From: Caprella mutica
Lineage: Eukaryota; Arthropoda; Malacostraca; Amphipoda; Caprellidae
Assembly: GCA_947561585.1 (NCBI GenBank)
Contig: CANNZV010001449.1
Span: 62,001 to 126,000 of the forward strand
DNA: 64,000 nucleotides
Reading direction: 5' to 3'
In this document: piece after piece, positions 35,762 through 47,537 of the stretch
Numbering within the stretch: position 1 is the stretch's first letter
How the letters are laid out: every line of letters begins with the position of its first letter
Translations under genes and position numbers: made by a program
Notes under the pieces: model-generated
The model's input: only the letters and a program-made list of their open reading frames with translations
What the model was told of the DNA's origin: nothing
Database searches by the model: none

Positions 35762-36125
35762 GGACTGGAATATTCATACGGTATCCGGTATAGCAAATTA
35801 CGAGCTACTAGTATACAAATTCTGACCGGAATATTCATACGGTATCCGGTACAGATAATTATGAACTTCTAGTTTAGAAATTCTGCTCGGAATAATAATA
35901 CGGTATCCGGTATGCCGAATTATGAACTACTAGTTTACAAATTCTGACTGGAATAATCATACGGTATTCGGTATAGAGATTCGGAATCCATAATAGCGAA
36001 TTATGATCTACTATAGTAAACAAAATCTGCCCGGAATAAAAATGAAGCACCCGGAATAGGACAATGTGCGTCAAAATTGAAAACGAAATATACCCGAAAT
36101 ATACTTACGGAGCCCGGAATTGCAA
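35762..36125. repeat. About 61-base degenerate tandem, 5-6 copies
   Basis: Unit pieces cggaataatcatacggtatc, cggtatagcgaattatgaac and tactagtttacaaattctga; later copies decay and merge toward the ccggaat motif of the next array. Confidence 0.8.
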
Positions 36126-36554
36126 TATTTGTGCTAGTATTTGTTGAACTCGGCCTGGAATATCCCTTTAGATTTTTCTTACATAAGAGTTACTTCAGTA
36201 GAGTTATATATGTAGTCATGCAATATTTTCCTCGACTGAATTTATTGTAATATCATTGCTAATGTAGTCACATAAAATGAAGTCCCACATAAATACAGGT
36301 GTAAGGATCTTACTTTATCTAATTCTTTTAAAAGAGTAGAACCTCGGTATGGGTCCTCTAATGTACTGCAATGAAAAGTGACCAGTTTCTATGCATGGAC
36401 CACCCAACACTAAGCCCAATAGTGTATGTAAATGGACGTCATCTTAGCAGCCAGTTCAGCACTTAGAATCTTCCATTGCACTACAAATCAACTTGATTTC
36501 TTGTCACAATTTATTGGCTGAGATTTTTTGTTCAGAGTGATTTGCTGAATATAG
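36126..36554. other. Unique spacer
   Basis: Nothing recognised. Confidence 0.4.
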
Positions 36555-37093
36555 TGTGGGTCTGAACATAACCCGGAAATAGACTTACATGGGCTCGAAC
36601 ATAACCCTACATGTGCCCGGGAATAACCCTGTATGTGCCCGGGTATAATCCTATATATTCGCAACTTCCCGGAAATAACCCTGTTTGTGCCCGGTAATGA
36701 ACTCACATGTGACCGAAAATAATCCTACATGTTCCCGGAAATAACCCTGTATGTAACTGTAGTAACTTTAAGTGTGCCCGGAAATAGCCATGTAGTTGCC
36801 CGTAATATAGCCATAAATGTTCCCGGAATACAGGCGTTACATGTAGCTACCTGGTATACAGCCTTACATGTTCCCGGAATACAGCCTTACATATTCTCGG
36901 AATACAGCCTCACATGTTCCCGGAATACAGTCTTACATGTTCCCGGAATACAGTCTTACATGTTCCCATAGTACAGGCGTTACATGTACCTGGTATACAT
37001 CCTTACATGTACCTGATATACATCCGTACATGTACCTGGTATTTATCCTTACATGTACGTCACATATAGCAATACATGTGCCCGGAAATCAAC
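36555..37093. repeat. About 23-base degenerate array, around 22 copies
   Basis: Unit cccggaatacagccttacat gtt, changing gradually from cccggaaataacccta types (left) to cccggaatacagcctt (centre) and cctggtatacatcctt (right). Confidence 0.88.
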
Positions 37094-37267
37094 AGTACAT
37101 GTTTACAATCTTCTTCAGAACCGGAATACTGTCTCGAATGCATACACTTACAGTCTTGAAAATAACTAAATATTAGCTTGTATGAATAGTTTTGCCTGGA
37201 TTGATGACCTCCTGGCAAAATTGCTGAAATTTAGTGACCATATTATTTTTTGAATGATCTATACTCT

Positions 37268-37477
37268 GAAATTTTCGAGTTACCAGAGAGTTCCACAGTT
37301 TCGATATTAATCAATTAATATAGGTTGATGTTTTTTTTTGAATAGTTACTTACTGAAAAAAAAAAATATTATTTTTACTAAATATTCATTTAATTTATAT
37401 ATAGTATAAATAGTATTTTTTGATAATATCCTTAACGATCGAAAACGTGGAACTGTCTATTAACTTCTACCTTACCC
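37268..37477. mobile_element. GGGTAAG hairpin MITE, AT-rich centre
   Basis: Left attttcgagttaccagagag and ccacagtttcgat, right gatcgaaaacgtggaactgt ending cttaccc followed by TA. No GTATCC core. Confidence 0.65.
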
Positions 37478-37799
37478 TATGTATCTAAAATGTCCCTAAG
37501 TTCCAGCTACATGAAAATAGATTGTATACATTATATCTTATACAAAATAATAACAATAATTACAGGAAACAACATACTATTAACCGATAAGAGTGTCGCC
37601 TATTTATTTATTCTTTGATATCCTATTAAGTGTTATTAATTTGGTAAGAAGATGTTGAAGTATAAGTGACATTCAAACATGGTACACTATGTGTAATATT
37701 GACTATATCTATTTTACAGGCAGTGATGCAATAATGACATAGAATTATATGTAAATTCTTACTCAACTGATTCTGATTGACATGTTAGGGGAGATATGA
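37478..37799. other. AT-rich spacer
   Basis: Nothing recognised. Confidence 0.4.
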
Positions 37800-37834
37800 C
37801 ATGTAAAGAGAAATAGACATGGGCCTGCTTGGTA

Positions 37835-38298
37835 GAGATGTCATGTATTGGCATATTGTACTGGTAAACGTACTATATATAGGAATGATGTATTGGTTTG
37901 TAAAGATGTCATGTATTGGTTTGTAAAGATGTCATGTATTGGCATATTGTACTGGTAAAGATGTCATGTATTGGTTTGTAAAGATGTCATGTATTGGGAA
38001 AACGTACTGGTAAAGATGTCATGTATTGGCTTATTGTACTGGTAAAGATGTCATGTATTGGCTTATTGTACTGGTAAAGATGTCATGTATTGGCTTATTG
38101 TACTGGTAAAGATGTCATGTATTGGCTTATTGTACTGGTAAAGATGTCATGTATTGGCTTATTGTACTGGTAAAGATGTCATGTATTGGCTTATTGTACT
38201 GGTAAAGATGTCATGTATTGGCTTATTGTACTGGTAAAGATGTCATGTATTGGCTTAATGTACTGGTAAAGATGTCATGTATTGGCTTAATGTACTGG
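37835..38298. repeat. 32-base tandem array, about 13 copies, irregular start
   Basis: Unit gatgtcatgtattggcttat plus tgtactggtaaa. The left part mixes shorter units (gatgtcatgtattggtttgt aaa). Confidence 0.92.
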
Positions 38299-39057
38299 AT
38301 ATGGCATTTGAAAAATAAAATATTCTAATTTCAATTTCAATGGTTCTCGTGTTTAAAATTTTATCATTATTTGTTTTTATCTTTAATATAATTATTAATA
38401 GCACAAGTAAAAATTCGATATAAAAATTAATTTAAATTGATTAATTAATTAAATTAATTAATTAAAATTCAGTTAAATAACTAACTTTAAATGTCTATCA
38501 ATAAAATATTGTAGGGTGCGTTTCACATCATCGACCAGATTCCACTGTACCGGTCAAATAGTTTAGATTGCTTCTAAATTTATTAGATATCTTAGATAAT
38601 TCTTCACTAAGATATAAGGAAAGTATTTAGATCATTTTAGAACCCGTTTAGATAAACTAAATACCATTATGTCAAAATAACTTGTATGTTCAAAAGGGAC
38701 ATTTGCGAGATGTGAATTAAATAACGAGAAAATGTCAGTATATTATTATTGAAAAATAAAATCAAAATATGAGCATCAAAATGTATTTATAGTGAAAAGA
38801 ACACTGGAATAAAAAATAAAAGAGTTCCTATTCAATTTTTTATCAGGTATTTAATTCACTTTTGGTAAATGATACTTTATCTTATAAAGATATAAAGATA
38901 TTTTTATTAAAAGAATTTTATTCTGTATGGAAGAATTTTTTAAATACCTATGTCTTTTATACAGAAAATATATTGAAAATAATAATTATTAGAGAAAAAA
39001 ATCATAGAAAAAATATGTTTAGTAAATAATGTATATAGAAAATATATTTAAACCAAT
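38299..39057. other. AT-rich spacer upstream of the secreted-peptide gene
   Basis: A single copy of tgagcatcaaaat (38770-38782), the complement of the 14-base unit arrayed at 55.1 kb, lies here. An upstream leader exon of the gene could be in or beyond this stretch but I cannot identify it. Confidence 0.4.
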
Positions 39058-39077
39058 TTTTTTTATTTTTTTTTCAG
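39058..39077 (+). other. Splice acceptor before the signal-peptide exon
   Basis: A T-rich tract runs into cag at 39075-39077, immediately before the ATG of the secreted-peptide gene. This is a good eukaryotic 3' splice site and implies a leader exon further upstream, which I cannot locate. Confidence 0.5.
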
Positions 39078-39460
39078 ATGTTTTTAGCCATGAGGTCACG
39101 TGTGTTGGTAGCTCTCTTCCTATTGGCTACTGCCTCAGCCAATTACTTACGAGGTGAGTGTAAATATAGTGTTATTATTAGTAATAAATATTTATTGTAT
39201 TTTTTAAAAAAAATTTGTGTGTTGTATTCTCATTATTGATAATTATAAATTTATAAATCGCTCATTTGCAAGAACAACGTCATAAACACAAAAAATGTAT
39301 TTTCGAGTTATCCTTGTAGACATAGGAATCTTTAAATACTGATTATTTTGGTTAAAGCTTCATCATTGTAGCTGTTGAATGTACCGCTAGAGAGGCTAAA
39401 TGTCCTAACGATGTACCATTAAATGTACCTACATTACAGGTACTAAAATGCCTCTCCTGA
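39078..39460 (+). CDS. Small secreted peptide gene, two coding exons (predicted)
   Basis: This is a predicted 54-residue secreted precursor; I do not recognise the family. Exon 1 (39078-39153) follows a pyrimidine-rich tract ending in cag at 39075-39077. It opens with ATG, has a second in-frame ATG at 39090, and encodes a typical signal peptide: MRSR, then a hydrophobic core VLVALFLLATASA with a likely cleavage after ASA. It ends in a phase-1 donor, gag|gtgagt. Exon 2 (39372-39460) follows cattgtag, keeps the frame (the split codon reads GCT) and stops at TGA 39458-39460. The mature part would be about 33 residues with cysteines at precursor positions 29, 36 and 52; three is an odd number, so a dimer or a free thiol is possible. 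The acceptor right before the ATG suggests a 5' UTR intron and an unseen upstream exon. Exon 2 could instead splice out at the weak donor cag|gtacta (39440). Unspliced, the frame would give a 53-residue product. The signal peptide and donor are directly visible; the exon 2 join is inference. Confidence 0.5.
39154..39371 (+). other. Predicted 218-base GT-AG intron
   Basis: The donor gag|gtgagtg is close to perfect consensus. The acceptor ttcatcattgtag has a modest pyrimidine tract. The intron is AT-rich and has in-frame stops, unlike the flanking exons. Confidence 0.45.
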
Positions 39461-39582
39461 AAAGTAGCATTTTTGTAGTTATGAGCTTAAAGTTGAAAAA
39501 TAATTATTTTTTCTGTGAAGGTGTCAAATTGAAGTAGATGCTAAAATATATTATTACTATAATATTATTACCGAACTTATTA

Positions 39583-39597
39583 AATAAAACAAATAAA
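39583..39597 (+). terminator. Tandem AATAAA polyadenylation signals
   Basis: AATAAA occurs at 39583-39588 and again at 39592-39597, about 125-135 bases after the predicted stop at 39460. The spacing suits the 3' end of the small secreted-peptide gene, though AATAAA is common by chance in DNA this AT-rich. Confidence 0.35.
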
Positions 39598-39794
39598 AAA
39601 ACTATTTATATAGGATCAGGTCAATATATTTAGATAACCGTACCTAAAATTGGTGATCTCCAATAATGGTAACAGCGCAAGTTATGGTGGGGCAATAGGA
39701 GATTAAGGTGAAACTACCCTGCTATAACTTATTGTATTGCAATTTAAATAAAACCAATAAAAACTAATATTATAATTTGTCATTATTCGGCTTA

Positions 39795-40014
39795 GGCAAG
39801 TTACAAATTATCGTTCGGTTTCACATATTCCGATATTCGGTTAAATAAGAAAAAAAAACGATAGGATACAAGTGTTATATATTTTCTATTTGAATTGGTA
39901 TCCATGATACCTGCAGGTATCATGGATACCAGTTCAAATTGAATAATCATTATTATATAGTTTTTTCTCATATGACCGAAAAAGTGAAATTGACCGATAA
40001 TTCCTAACTTACCC
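39795..40014. mobile_element. GGGTAAG hairpin MITE with GTATCC core
   Basis: Left ggcaagttacaaattatcgt, core ttggtatccatgatacctgc and complement, right cgataattcctaacttaccc. It lies about 200 bases after the gene's polyadenylation signals. Confidence 0.82.
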
Positions 40015-40039
40015 CATTACTATACTATGAATTTCAAAT

Positions 40040-40412
40040 TACCATCAAATTCTAGGTATTACTATCTAGGTAGGAGCTTCATTGTACTGTTATTTTCTTG
40101 GTACTACAGCTTGCTAGGTTCTCAAATATCTAGGTACCAATAATTTAGATTCCACAAATTTCTATCTACCAAGATCGAGTTTCCTGGTACCATATCTTCT
40201 AGTTTCTTGAATTTCTAGGTACCAAGATCAAGTTTCTTGATACCATATCTTCTAGTTTATTGAATATCTAGGTTCCATGATTCTCTAAGTACCAAGAATT
40301 TTAATACCATAGATTTCTAGCTACGAATAATATCTTGGTACCTACCACGAATTTCTAGGTGATGGAGTCTCTTGGTACCATTACTATCTAGGTAGGTACC
40401 TTGAACCCTAGA
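40040..40412. repeat. Degenerate TAGGTACCA-rich repeats
   Basis: Irregular copies of atttctaggtaccaagatca and tcttgataccatatcttcta. Period unclear, about 27-54. Confidence 0.6.
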
Positions 40413-40515
40413 TATGACAAGCTTATCCAGCAGAGCTAGCAAGCTGGTGGCGTAACTTTTCAAATTAACTTGCTATTCATCTGAAGCATGTGACACTGTG
40501 GACGTATAAGCCTAA

Positions 40516-40753
40516 AGGGCCGTACACACGTAGGGTTTTTTTAAGTCTTTGCACCAGACTTTTTGCTAAGCTCCTCCTACTTTTTCCACGAGAATATAAG
40601 AAAAAACGATATAATTGTAATTTATTTCAGTTGGTATCCATGATACCAACTGATGATATAGTGTTTTTTCTTATATTCTCGTTGAAAAAGTAGGAGGAGC
40701 TTAGCAAAAAGTCTGGTGGAAAGACTTAAAAAACCCTACGTGTGTACGGCCCT
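40516..40753. mobile_element. Harbinger-like MITE with GTATCC core, copy 2
   Basis: AGGGCCGTACACACGTAGGG and its complement at the ends, TAA on both sides (40513-40515, 40754-40756). The core is a single ttggtatccatgataccaac without the second half seen in copy 1. Confidence 0.8.
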
Positions 40754-41439
40754 TAACAATGGGTAAACCTTGTGAAACTTATTGGAAATATTAACACTGA
40801 TATAAGATTTTTATATAAGATTTTATTTTCAAAATTCGAAATCATTTTGAAATTCTCCTGAAAACGATTCGCATCATTAAATAACTAAAGAAGGAAACTT
40901 TGGAACTATTTTAGTAATATAATAATTTAATATAATAAATATTTATCAGTTTCTCTTATCAAATTTTGTTATCTTTTCATCTATTAAAGTTTCACTCTCA
41001 ATTTGTTCTTTAGATTTTATCCTATAATTGTTATTATATCGCTTGTTTTCCATTATTCTGAATTCATCTTATGTTATTATTTTACTGCATCAGTACCACG
41101 TCAGTTTTAATCCTCTGTTTCCATTAGAATTAATCTTCTTTAATCCCCATACCTTTTCTTGCCATCACTATTTCTATCATCCCTTTAATCCATTTACTTT
41201 CTATTATTTTCTATTTCTTATTCCTCTCCTTTTTTATCCCATTTGTTCTACCTATAGAGTTATGATATTTACTAAATAGAGATAGTGTTGCAGTGATTGC
41301 AGGACGGTGCAAAACCTTATTTTGTTTCAGTTATATCATTGCTCTATGGAACTGACGCCAGATTGCCAGTCACGTGACCTGAAAATAAGGAATTAACCGC
41401 ATTACAAGATGTGATATTATTTTGGCACTTGGTTCCGTC
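40754..41439. other. Spacer becoming pyrimidine-rich
   Basis: 41028-41279 is an open frame in C/T-rich sequence and is probably a composition artefact. Confidence 0.4.
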
Positions 41440-41770
41440 TTTTTTAATCTCTTTCACTTCTCTTCATTTTAATCCCCTTCACTTCTCACTTTTAATCTCC
41501 TTCACTTCCTTTCACTTTTAATCCCCTCCACTTTTAATCTCTTTCAATTCCTTTAATTTTTAATCCCTTCCACTTTTAATCTCTTTCACTTCCTTTCATT
41601 TTTAATCCCCTCCACTTTTAATCTCTTTCAATTCCTTTCATTTTTAATCCCCTCCACTTTTAATCTCTTTCAATTCCTTTTACTTTTAATCCCCTTCACT
41701 TCCCATCCCTCTTAATCCCCTCCCTCTTTTTTCCCATTTCTCTTGCCCTCATTTCCCTCGCTCTCCCACA
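41440..41770. repeat. Polypyrimidine tract, about 43-base degenerate units
   Basis: Units of tttaatcccctccactttta and atctctttcaattccttt. The plus strand is almost all C/T apart from taat, giving strong strand asymmetry. Confidence 0.85.
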
Positions 41771-41900
41771 CCGGAAATTTCCCATCACGTCTCAAACATT
41801 AGCTCTGACGTCATCACTATTATGGCAAACACCCAAAAAAAGAAACACTCTGTGACTCATTCGAAGAAAGGGATTACTGTGTACAAGGGTAGTGACTGCA

Positions 41901-44167
41901 TTGCCGATCTGATCTATCATTACCGATCATATCTATCATTGCCGAACAGATCTATCATTGCCGAACTGATCTATCATTACCGAACAGATCTATCATTGCC
42001 GAACAGATCTATCATTGCCAATCTGATCTATCATTACCGAACATATCTATCATTGCCGAACAGATCTATCATTGCCGAACAGATCTATCATTACCGAACA
42101 GATCTATCATTGCCGATCAGATCTATCATTACCGAACAGATCTATCATTGCCGAACTGATCTATCATTGACGATCAGATCTATCATTGCCGAACTGATCT
42201 ATCATTACCGAACAGATCTATCATTATCGATCACATCTATCATTACCGATCACATCTATCATTACCGATCACATCTATCATTACCGATCACATATATCAT
42301 TACCGATCACATCTATCATTACCGATCAGATCTATCATTACCGATCACATCTATCATTACCGATCACATCTATCATTACCGATCACATCTATCATTACCG
42401 ATCACATCTATCATTACCGATCACATCTATCATTACCGATCACATCTATCATTACCGATCACATCTATCATTACCGATCACATCTATCATTACCGATCAC
42501 CTCTATCATTACCGAACAGATCTATCATTGCCGATCAGATATATCATTACCGAACAGATCTATCATTACCGAACTGATCTATCATTGGCGATCAGATCTA
42601 TCATTGCCGAACTGATCTATCATTACAGATCAGATCTATCATTACCGATCAGATCTATCATTACCGATCACATCTATCATTACCGATCACATCTATCATT
42701 ACCGATCACATCTATCATTACCGATCACATCTATCATTACTGATCACATCTATCATTACCGATCACATCTATCATTACCGATCACATCTATCATTACCGA
42801 TCACATCTATCATTACCGAACACATCTATCATTACCGATCACATCTATCATTACCGATCACATCTATCATTACCGATCACATCTATCATTACCGATCACA
42901 TCTATCATTACCGATCACATCTATCATTACCGATCACATCTATCATTACCGATCACATCTATCATTACCGATCACATCTATCATTGCCAATCACATTTAT
43001 CATTACCGAACAGATCTAGCATTTTCGAGCACATCTATCATTGCCGATCACATTTATCATTACCGATCACATCTATCATTACCGATCACATCTATCATTA
43101 CCGATCACCTCTATCATTACCGATCACATCTATCATTACCGATCACATCTATCATTACCGATCACCTCTATCATTACCGAACAGATCTATCATTGCCGAT
43201 CAGATATATCATTACCGAACAGATCTATCATTACCGAACTGATCTATCATTGGCGATCAGATCTATCATTGCCGAACTGATCTATCATTACAGATCAGAT
43301 CTATCATTACCGATCAGATCTATCATTACCGATCACATCTATCATTACCGATCACATCTATCATTACCGATCACATCTATCATTACCGATCACATCTATC
43401 ATTACTGATCACATCTATCATTACCGATCACATCTATCATTACCGATCACATCTATCATTACCGATCACATCTATCATTACCGAACACATCTATCATTAC
43501 CGATCACATCTATCATTACCGATCACATCTATCATTACCGATCACATCTATCATTACCGATCACATCTATCATTACCGATCACATCTATCATTACCGATC
43601 ACATCTATCATTACCGATCACATCTATCATTACCGATCACATCTATCATTGCCAATCACATTTATCATTACCGAACAGATCTAGCATTTTCGAGCACATC
43701 TATCATTGCCGATCACATTTATCATTACCGATCACATCTATCATTACCGATCACATCTATCATTACCGATCACATCTATCATTACCGATCACATCTATCA
43801 TTACCGATCACATCTATCATTACCGATCACATCTATCATTACCGATCACATCTATCATTACCGATCACATCTATCATTACCGATCACATCTATCATTACC
43901 GATCACATCTATCATTACCGATCACATCTATCATTACCGATCACATCTATCATTACCGATCACATCTATCATTACCGATCACATTTATCATTACCGATCA
44001 CATCTATCATTACCGATCACATCTATCATTACCGATCACATCTATCATTACCGATCACATCTATCATTACCGATCACATCTATCATTACCGATCACATCT
44101 ATCATTACCGATCACATCTATCATTACCGATCACATCTATCATTACCGATCACATCTATCATTACCG
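41901..44167. repeat. 19-base tandem array, about 119 copies
   Basis: Unit ccgatcacatctatcatta with variants (gaacagatc, gccgaac). It contains a higher-order duplication: variant units at 42500, 42528, 42740, 42986 and 43016 recur exactly 665 bases later (35 units). The long open frame across it arises because no stop occurs in any phase of the unit. Confidence 0.95.
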
Positions 44168-44334
44168 TTCTTAAGGGTCTGGTTATGGTTTATGTTTGAA
44201 TTTATTATCTTCCGATTTATCAATAATTGTGGTTTGTAATTATTTTTTTGACTGAAATTTTGAATAATAAAATGGCATTAATGGTACTCTCATTTAATAA
44301 ATTGAATTAGACATAGAATTTTATCTTACTAATT

Positions 44335-44604
44335 ATGAAAGGATTGTATATTTTTTATTATAGTGTGTATTTTACCACATTAAATGAATATCAGTTCATT
44401 TTAGATCATTTTTATCCAGAACTTTCCTCAATCCGCAGTTTATGGAATACCTATTTAATATTTGATTCAAATAATAATAAAAACTTCCTCCTAGATAATT
44501 ATAGTCCCTATAAATTCTTCATGTCTTCACATATGGATAGTATTTATAGTGATAAGCTATCTCCTATAACACTCTGCAACCTATATAATAAATTGATTGG
44601 CTAA
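44335..44604 (+). CDS. Low-confidence open frame, 89 codons, between two arrays
   Basis: ATG-initiated frame in the short unique stretch between the 19-base array and the 15-base array. Its composition is varied and protein-like (for example LNEYQFILDHFYPELSSIRS), more so than most shadows here, but no domain is recognised and no splice or promoter context is visible. Chance is the default explanation. Confidence 0.13.
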   Translation: MKGLYIFYYSVYFTTLNEYQFILDHFYPELSSIRSLWNTYLIFDSNNNKNFLLDNYSPYKFFMSSHMDSIYSDKLSPITLCNLYNKLIG

Positions 44605-44626
44605 AAAAGTAACTTGGTTTACCCGT

Positions 44627-45838
44627 GTGATTATGTGATATTTAACTATGTGATATTTAACTATGTGATATTTAACTATGTGATATTTAACTATGTGATA
44701 TTTAACTATGTGATATTTAACTATGTGATATTTAACTATGTGATATTTAACTATGTGATATTTAACTATATGATATTTAACTATGTGATATTTAACTATG
44801 TGATATTTAACTATGTGATATTTAACTATATGATATTTAACTATGTGATATTTAACTATGTGATATTTAACTATGTGATATTTAACTATGTGATATTTAA
44901 CTATGTGATATTTAACTATGTGATATTTAACTATGTGATATTTAACTATGTGATATTTAACTATGTGATATTTAACTATGTGATATTTAACTATGTGATA
45001 TTTAACTATGTGATATTTAACTATGTGATATTTAACTATGTGATATTTAACTATGTGATATTTAACTATGTGATATTTAACTATGTGATATTTAACTATG
45101 TGATATTTAACTATGTGATATTTAACTATGTGATATTTAACTATGTGATATTTAACTATGTGATATTTAACTATGTGATATTTAACTATGTGATATTTAA
45201 CTATGTGATATTTAACTATGTGATATTTAACTATGTGATATTTAACTATGTGATATTTAACTATGTGATATTTAACTATGTGATATTTAACTATGTGATA
45301 TTTAACTATGTGATATTTAACTATGTGATATTTAACTATGTGATATTTAACTATGTGATATTTAACTATGTGATATTTAACTATGTGATATTTAACTATG
45401 TGATATTTAACTATGTGATATTTAACTATGTGATATTTAACTATGTGATATTTAACTATGTGATATTTAACTATGTGATATTTAACTATGTGATATTTAA
45501 CTATGTGATATTCAACTATGTGATATTTAACTATGTGATATTTAACTATGTGATATTTAACTATGTGATATTTAACTATGTGATATTTAACTATGTGATA
45601 TTTAACTATGTGATTTTTAACTATGTGATTTTTAACTATGTGATATTTAACTATGTGATATTTAACTATGTGATATTTAACTATGTGATATTTAACTATG
45701 TGATATTTAACTATGTGATATTTAACTATGTGATATTTAACTATGTGATATTTAACTATGTGACTATGTGATATTTAACTATGTGATATTTAACTATGTG
45801 ATATTTAACTATGTGAATATGTGATATTTAACTATGTT
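44627..45838. repeat. 15-base tandem array, about 80 copies, highly homogeneous
   Basis: Unit ctatgtgatatttaa. Only a few variants (tatatgata at about 44766 and 44826, ttcaac near 45511, gattttta near 45613 and 45628) and register slips at the right edge near 45760 and 45812. The 385-codon frame (YVIFN)n is an artefact of a period divisible by 3. Confidence 0.97.
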
Positions 45839-46057
45839 CACCTCTATATCACTAGTGTATAATAATCACATTAATTTCTTTAACACTTCTCCTGGTTTCT
45901 AGATTTAAACTGTTGATAATTTATGCAATAGAATTATATTATTTTTGCTAGAGTTATCTTATTTATTTATCTGCAGTAGAGATTATATGGAAATTATATA
46001 TAAGAGAACAAATAAATTAGCTATATTAGGCTACTTAGAGTACTTTACTAAATAGTA
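45839..46057. other. AT-rich spacer
   Basis: Nothing recognised. Confidence 0.4.
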
Positions 46058-46251
46058 AGGTTAAGTTCTTTATTATCGGTCAGTTTCACATCTTCGGTCA
46101 TATAAGAAAAAACGATATTATAATAATTATTTCACTCGGGTTAAACCCAGGGTTGGTTGTTTTTACTCAACCAATCCTAGTGAAATAATTATTATTATAT
46201 CGTTTTTCTTATATGACCGAAAATGTGAAACTGACCGATAATAAAGAACCC
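46058..46251. mobile_element. GGGTAAG hairpin MITE with a third kind of core
   Basis: TA on both sides; arms cttcggtcatataagaaaaa / tcttatatgaccgaaaatgt. The centre is atttcactcgggttaaaccc...aaccaatcctagtgaaat, unlike either of the other cores. Confidence 0.85.
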
Positions 46252-46689
46252 TATATAACAATTTATTTAATATTTAATCATTATTTTAATGAATGGTATA
46301 TGCATATATTTATTGGTGTATATAATGCATATTCAATGCAACTTTAGTATCTCTACTCAGAAAGTTTATGTCTGTAGTCAATTTTGTACGTGGACTTCAT
46401 GCTGAGGTCTTATTTTATTCAAGTTTTATAATTAAATTTATCTTTTCACATTTATAAGATATAGAATTGATTTTTCATTCCTAATATCGGATTAAAACTT
46501 AAAATAAACTTTGTTACTATATATTACGTGATTGTGGCTAACTTAAATGTAGGTACAGGCCTTGTGCCGATAAGGCATTTATCTTATTTTATCTCATCTT
46601 TCATTTGCTTAAGAATATTGATATTATTGAAAAATAATAATGATTTTTTCCAATTAGTTATTTTATTACTCTAGGCAATTTCTTATACT

Positions 46690-47085
46690 GAGCTGGTTTT
46701 TCATAATTGTGGCATGGCTAGTTCAACTTAAATGAGCAGGTCTTCTATTGTTTATGCATTTTTCTTATTTTCTCATTATTTTAAAAGTATTTTCTTAATG
46801 GAAAAAATTATCAATTACTTATTTTTTCTACCGAACTGGTTTTTCATGATAGTGGCATTGTTAGTTTATATTAACTGCACAGATCATGCGATAATTAGGA
46901 GGCACTGTTCACACCAACATTTGTCATTATTCATTATTTATAAAAAATATTTTTTTAATAAAAAAATAATTTTTATTTTTTTATACCGAACTGGTTTTTC
47001 ATGATAGTGGCAGCGTCCTTTAAATCAACCGCACAGGCCATGCGATATCAAGGTGGCAGTCTTCACACCACCATTTGTCAAGTGC
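46690..47085 (+). repeat. About 150-base tandem, 3 degenerate copies
   Basis: Each has ctggtttttcatgatagtgg followed by a-rich sequence; copies 2 and 3 also share caccaacatttgtca-like tails and catgcgataa. The open frames here run through the repeat. Confidence 0.7.
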
Positions 47086-47430
47086 AAGATAAGAGTTTAT
47101 CAGTAGAGTCGTATGTACTCACCTATATCCTTTTGTGTGTGGCTATACTTACTGATTCTCTCTATAGTAAAAAGATAACTTAATTAGCCACGTGGAACTT
47201 AAGTTACATATAACTTAACTCATTGTGTGTTGGAGTTAAGTTATAGTGAGGTTTATTAGTTAGATTTATTATTGGTTTAAGTTGAATATATTATTAGCCT
47301 TATTTATTATTAGTTCTAGTTGAATTTATTAATAGATTTACAACAGTTTAAAATAGAATAATAGCAATATGGTGTTTGAATAATTTATATATAAAGAACA
47401 GGAATAATAACTGTACATTGATTTTATCAA

Positions 47431-47537
47431 TGTTATATTGAATATTATCATTGTTATATTGAATATTATCAATGTTATATTGAATATTATCAATGTTATA
47501 TTGAATATTATCAATGTTATATTGAATATTATCAATA
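47431..47537. repeat. 21-base tandem array, about 5 copies
   Basis: Unit tgttatattgaatattatca a. Confidence 0.9.

Noticed and set aside
41822..44239. Open frames of IYHYRSHLSLPIT-type repeats
   Set aside because: The 19-base unit lacks stops in every phase, so reading through it gives a 19-residue repeat by necessity.
44614..45771. 385-codon open frame of YVIFN repeats
   Set aside because: Pure product of a 15-base tandem repeat; starts with TTG, no codon diversity, no flanking gene signals.
46732..47183. Two adjacent open frames as a membrane-protein gene
   Set aside because: They lie across a degenerate 150-base tandem repeat; hydrophobicity reflects T-rich sequence.
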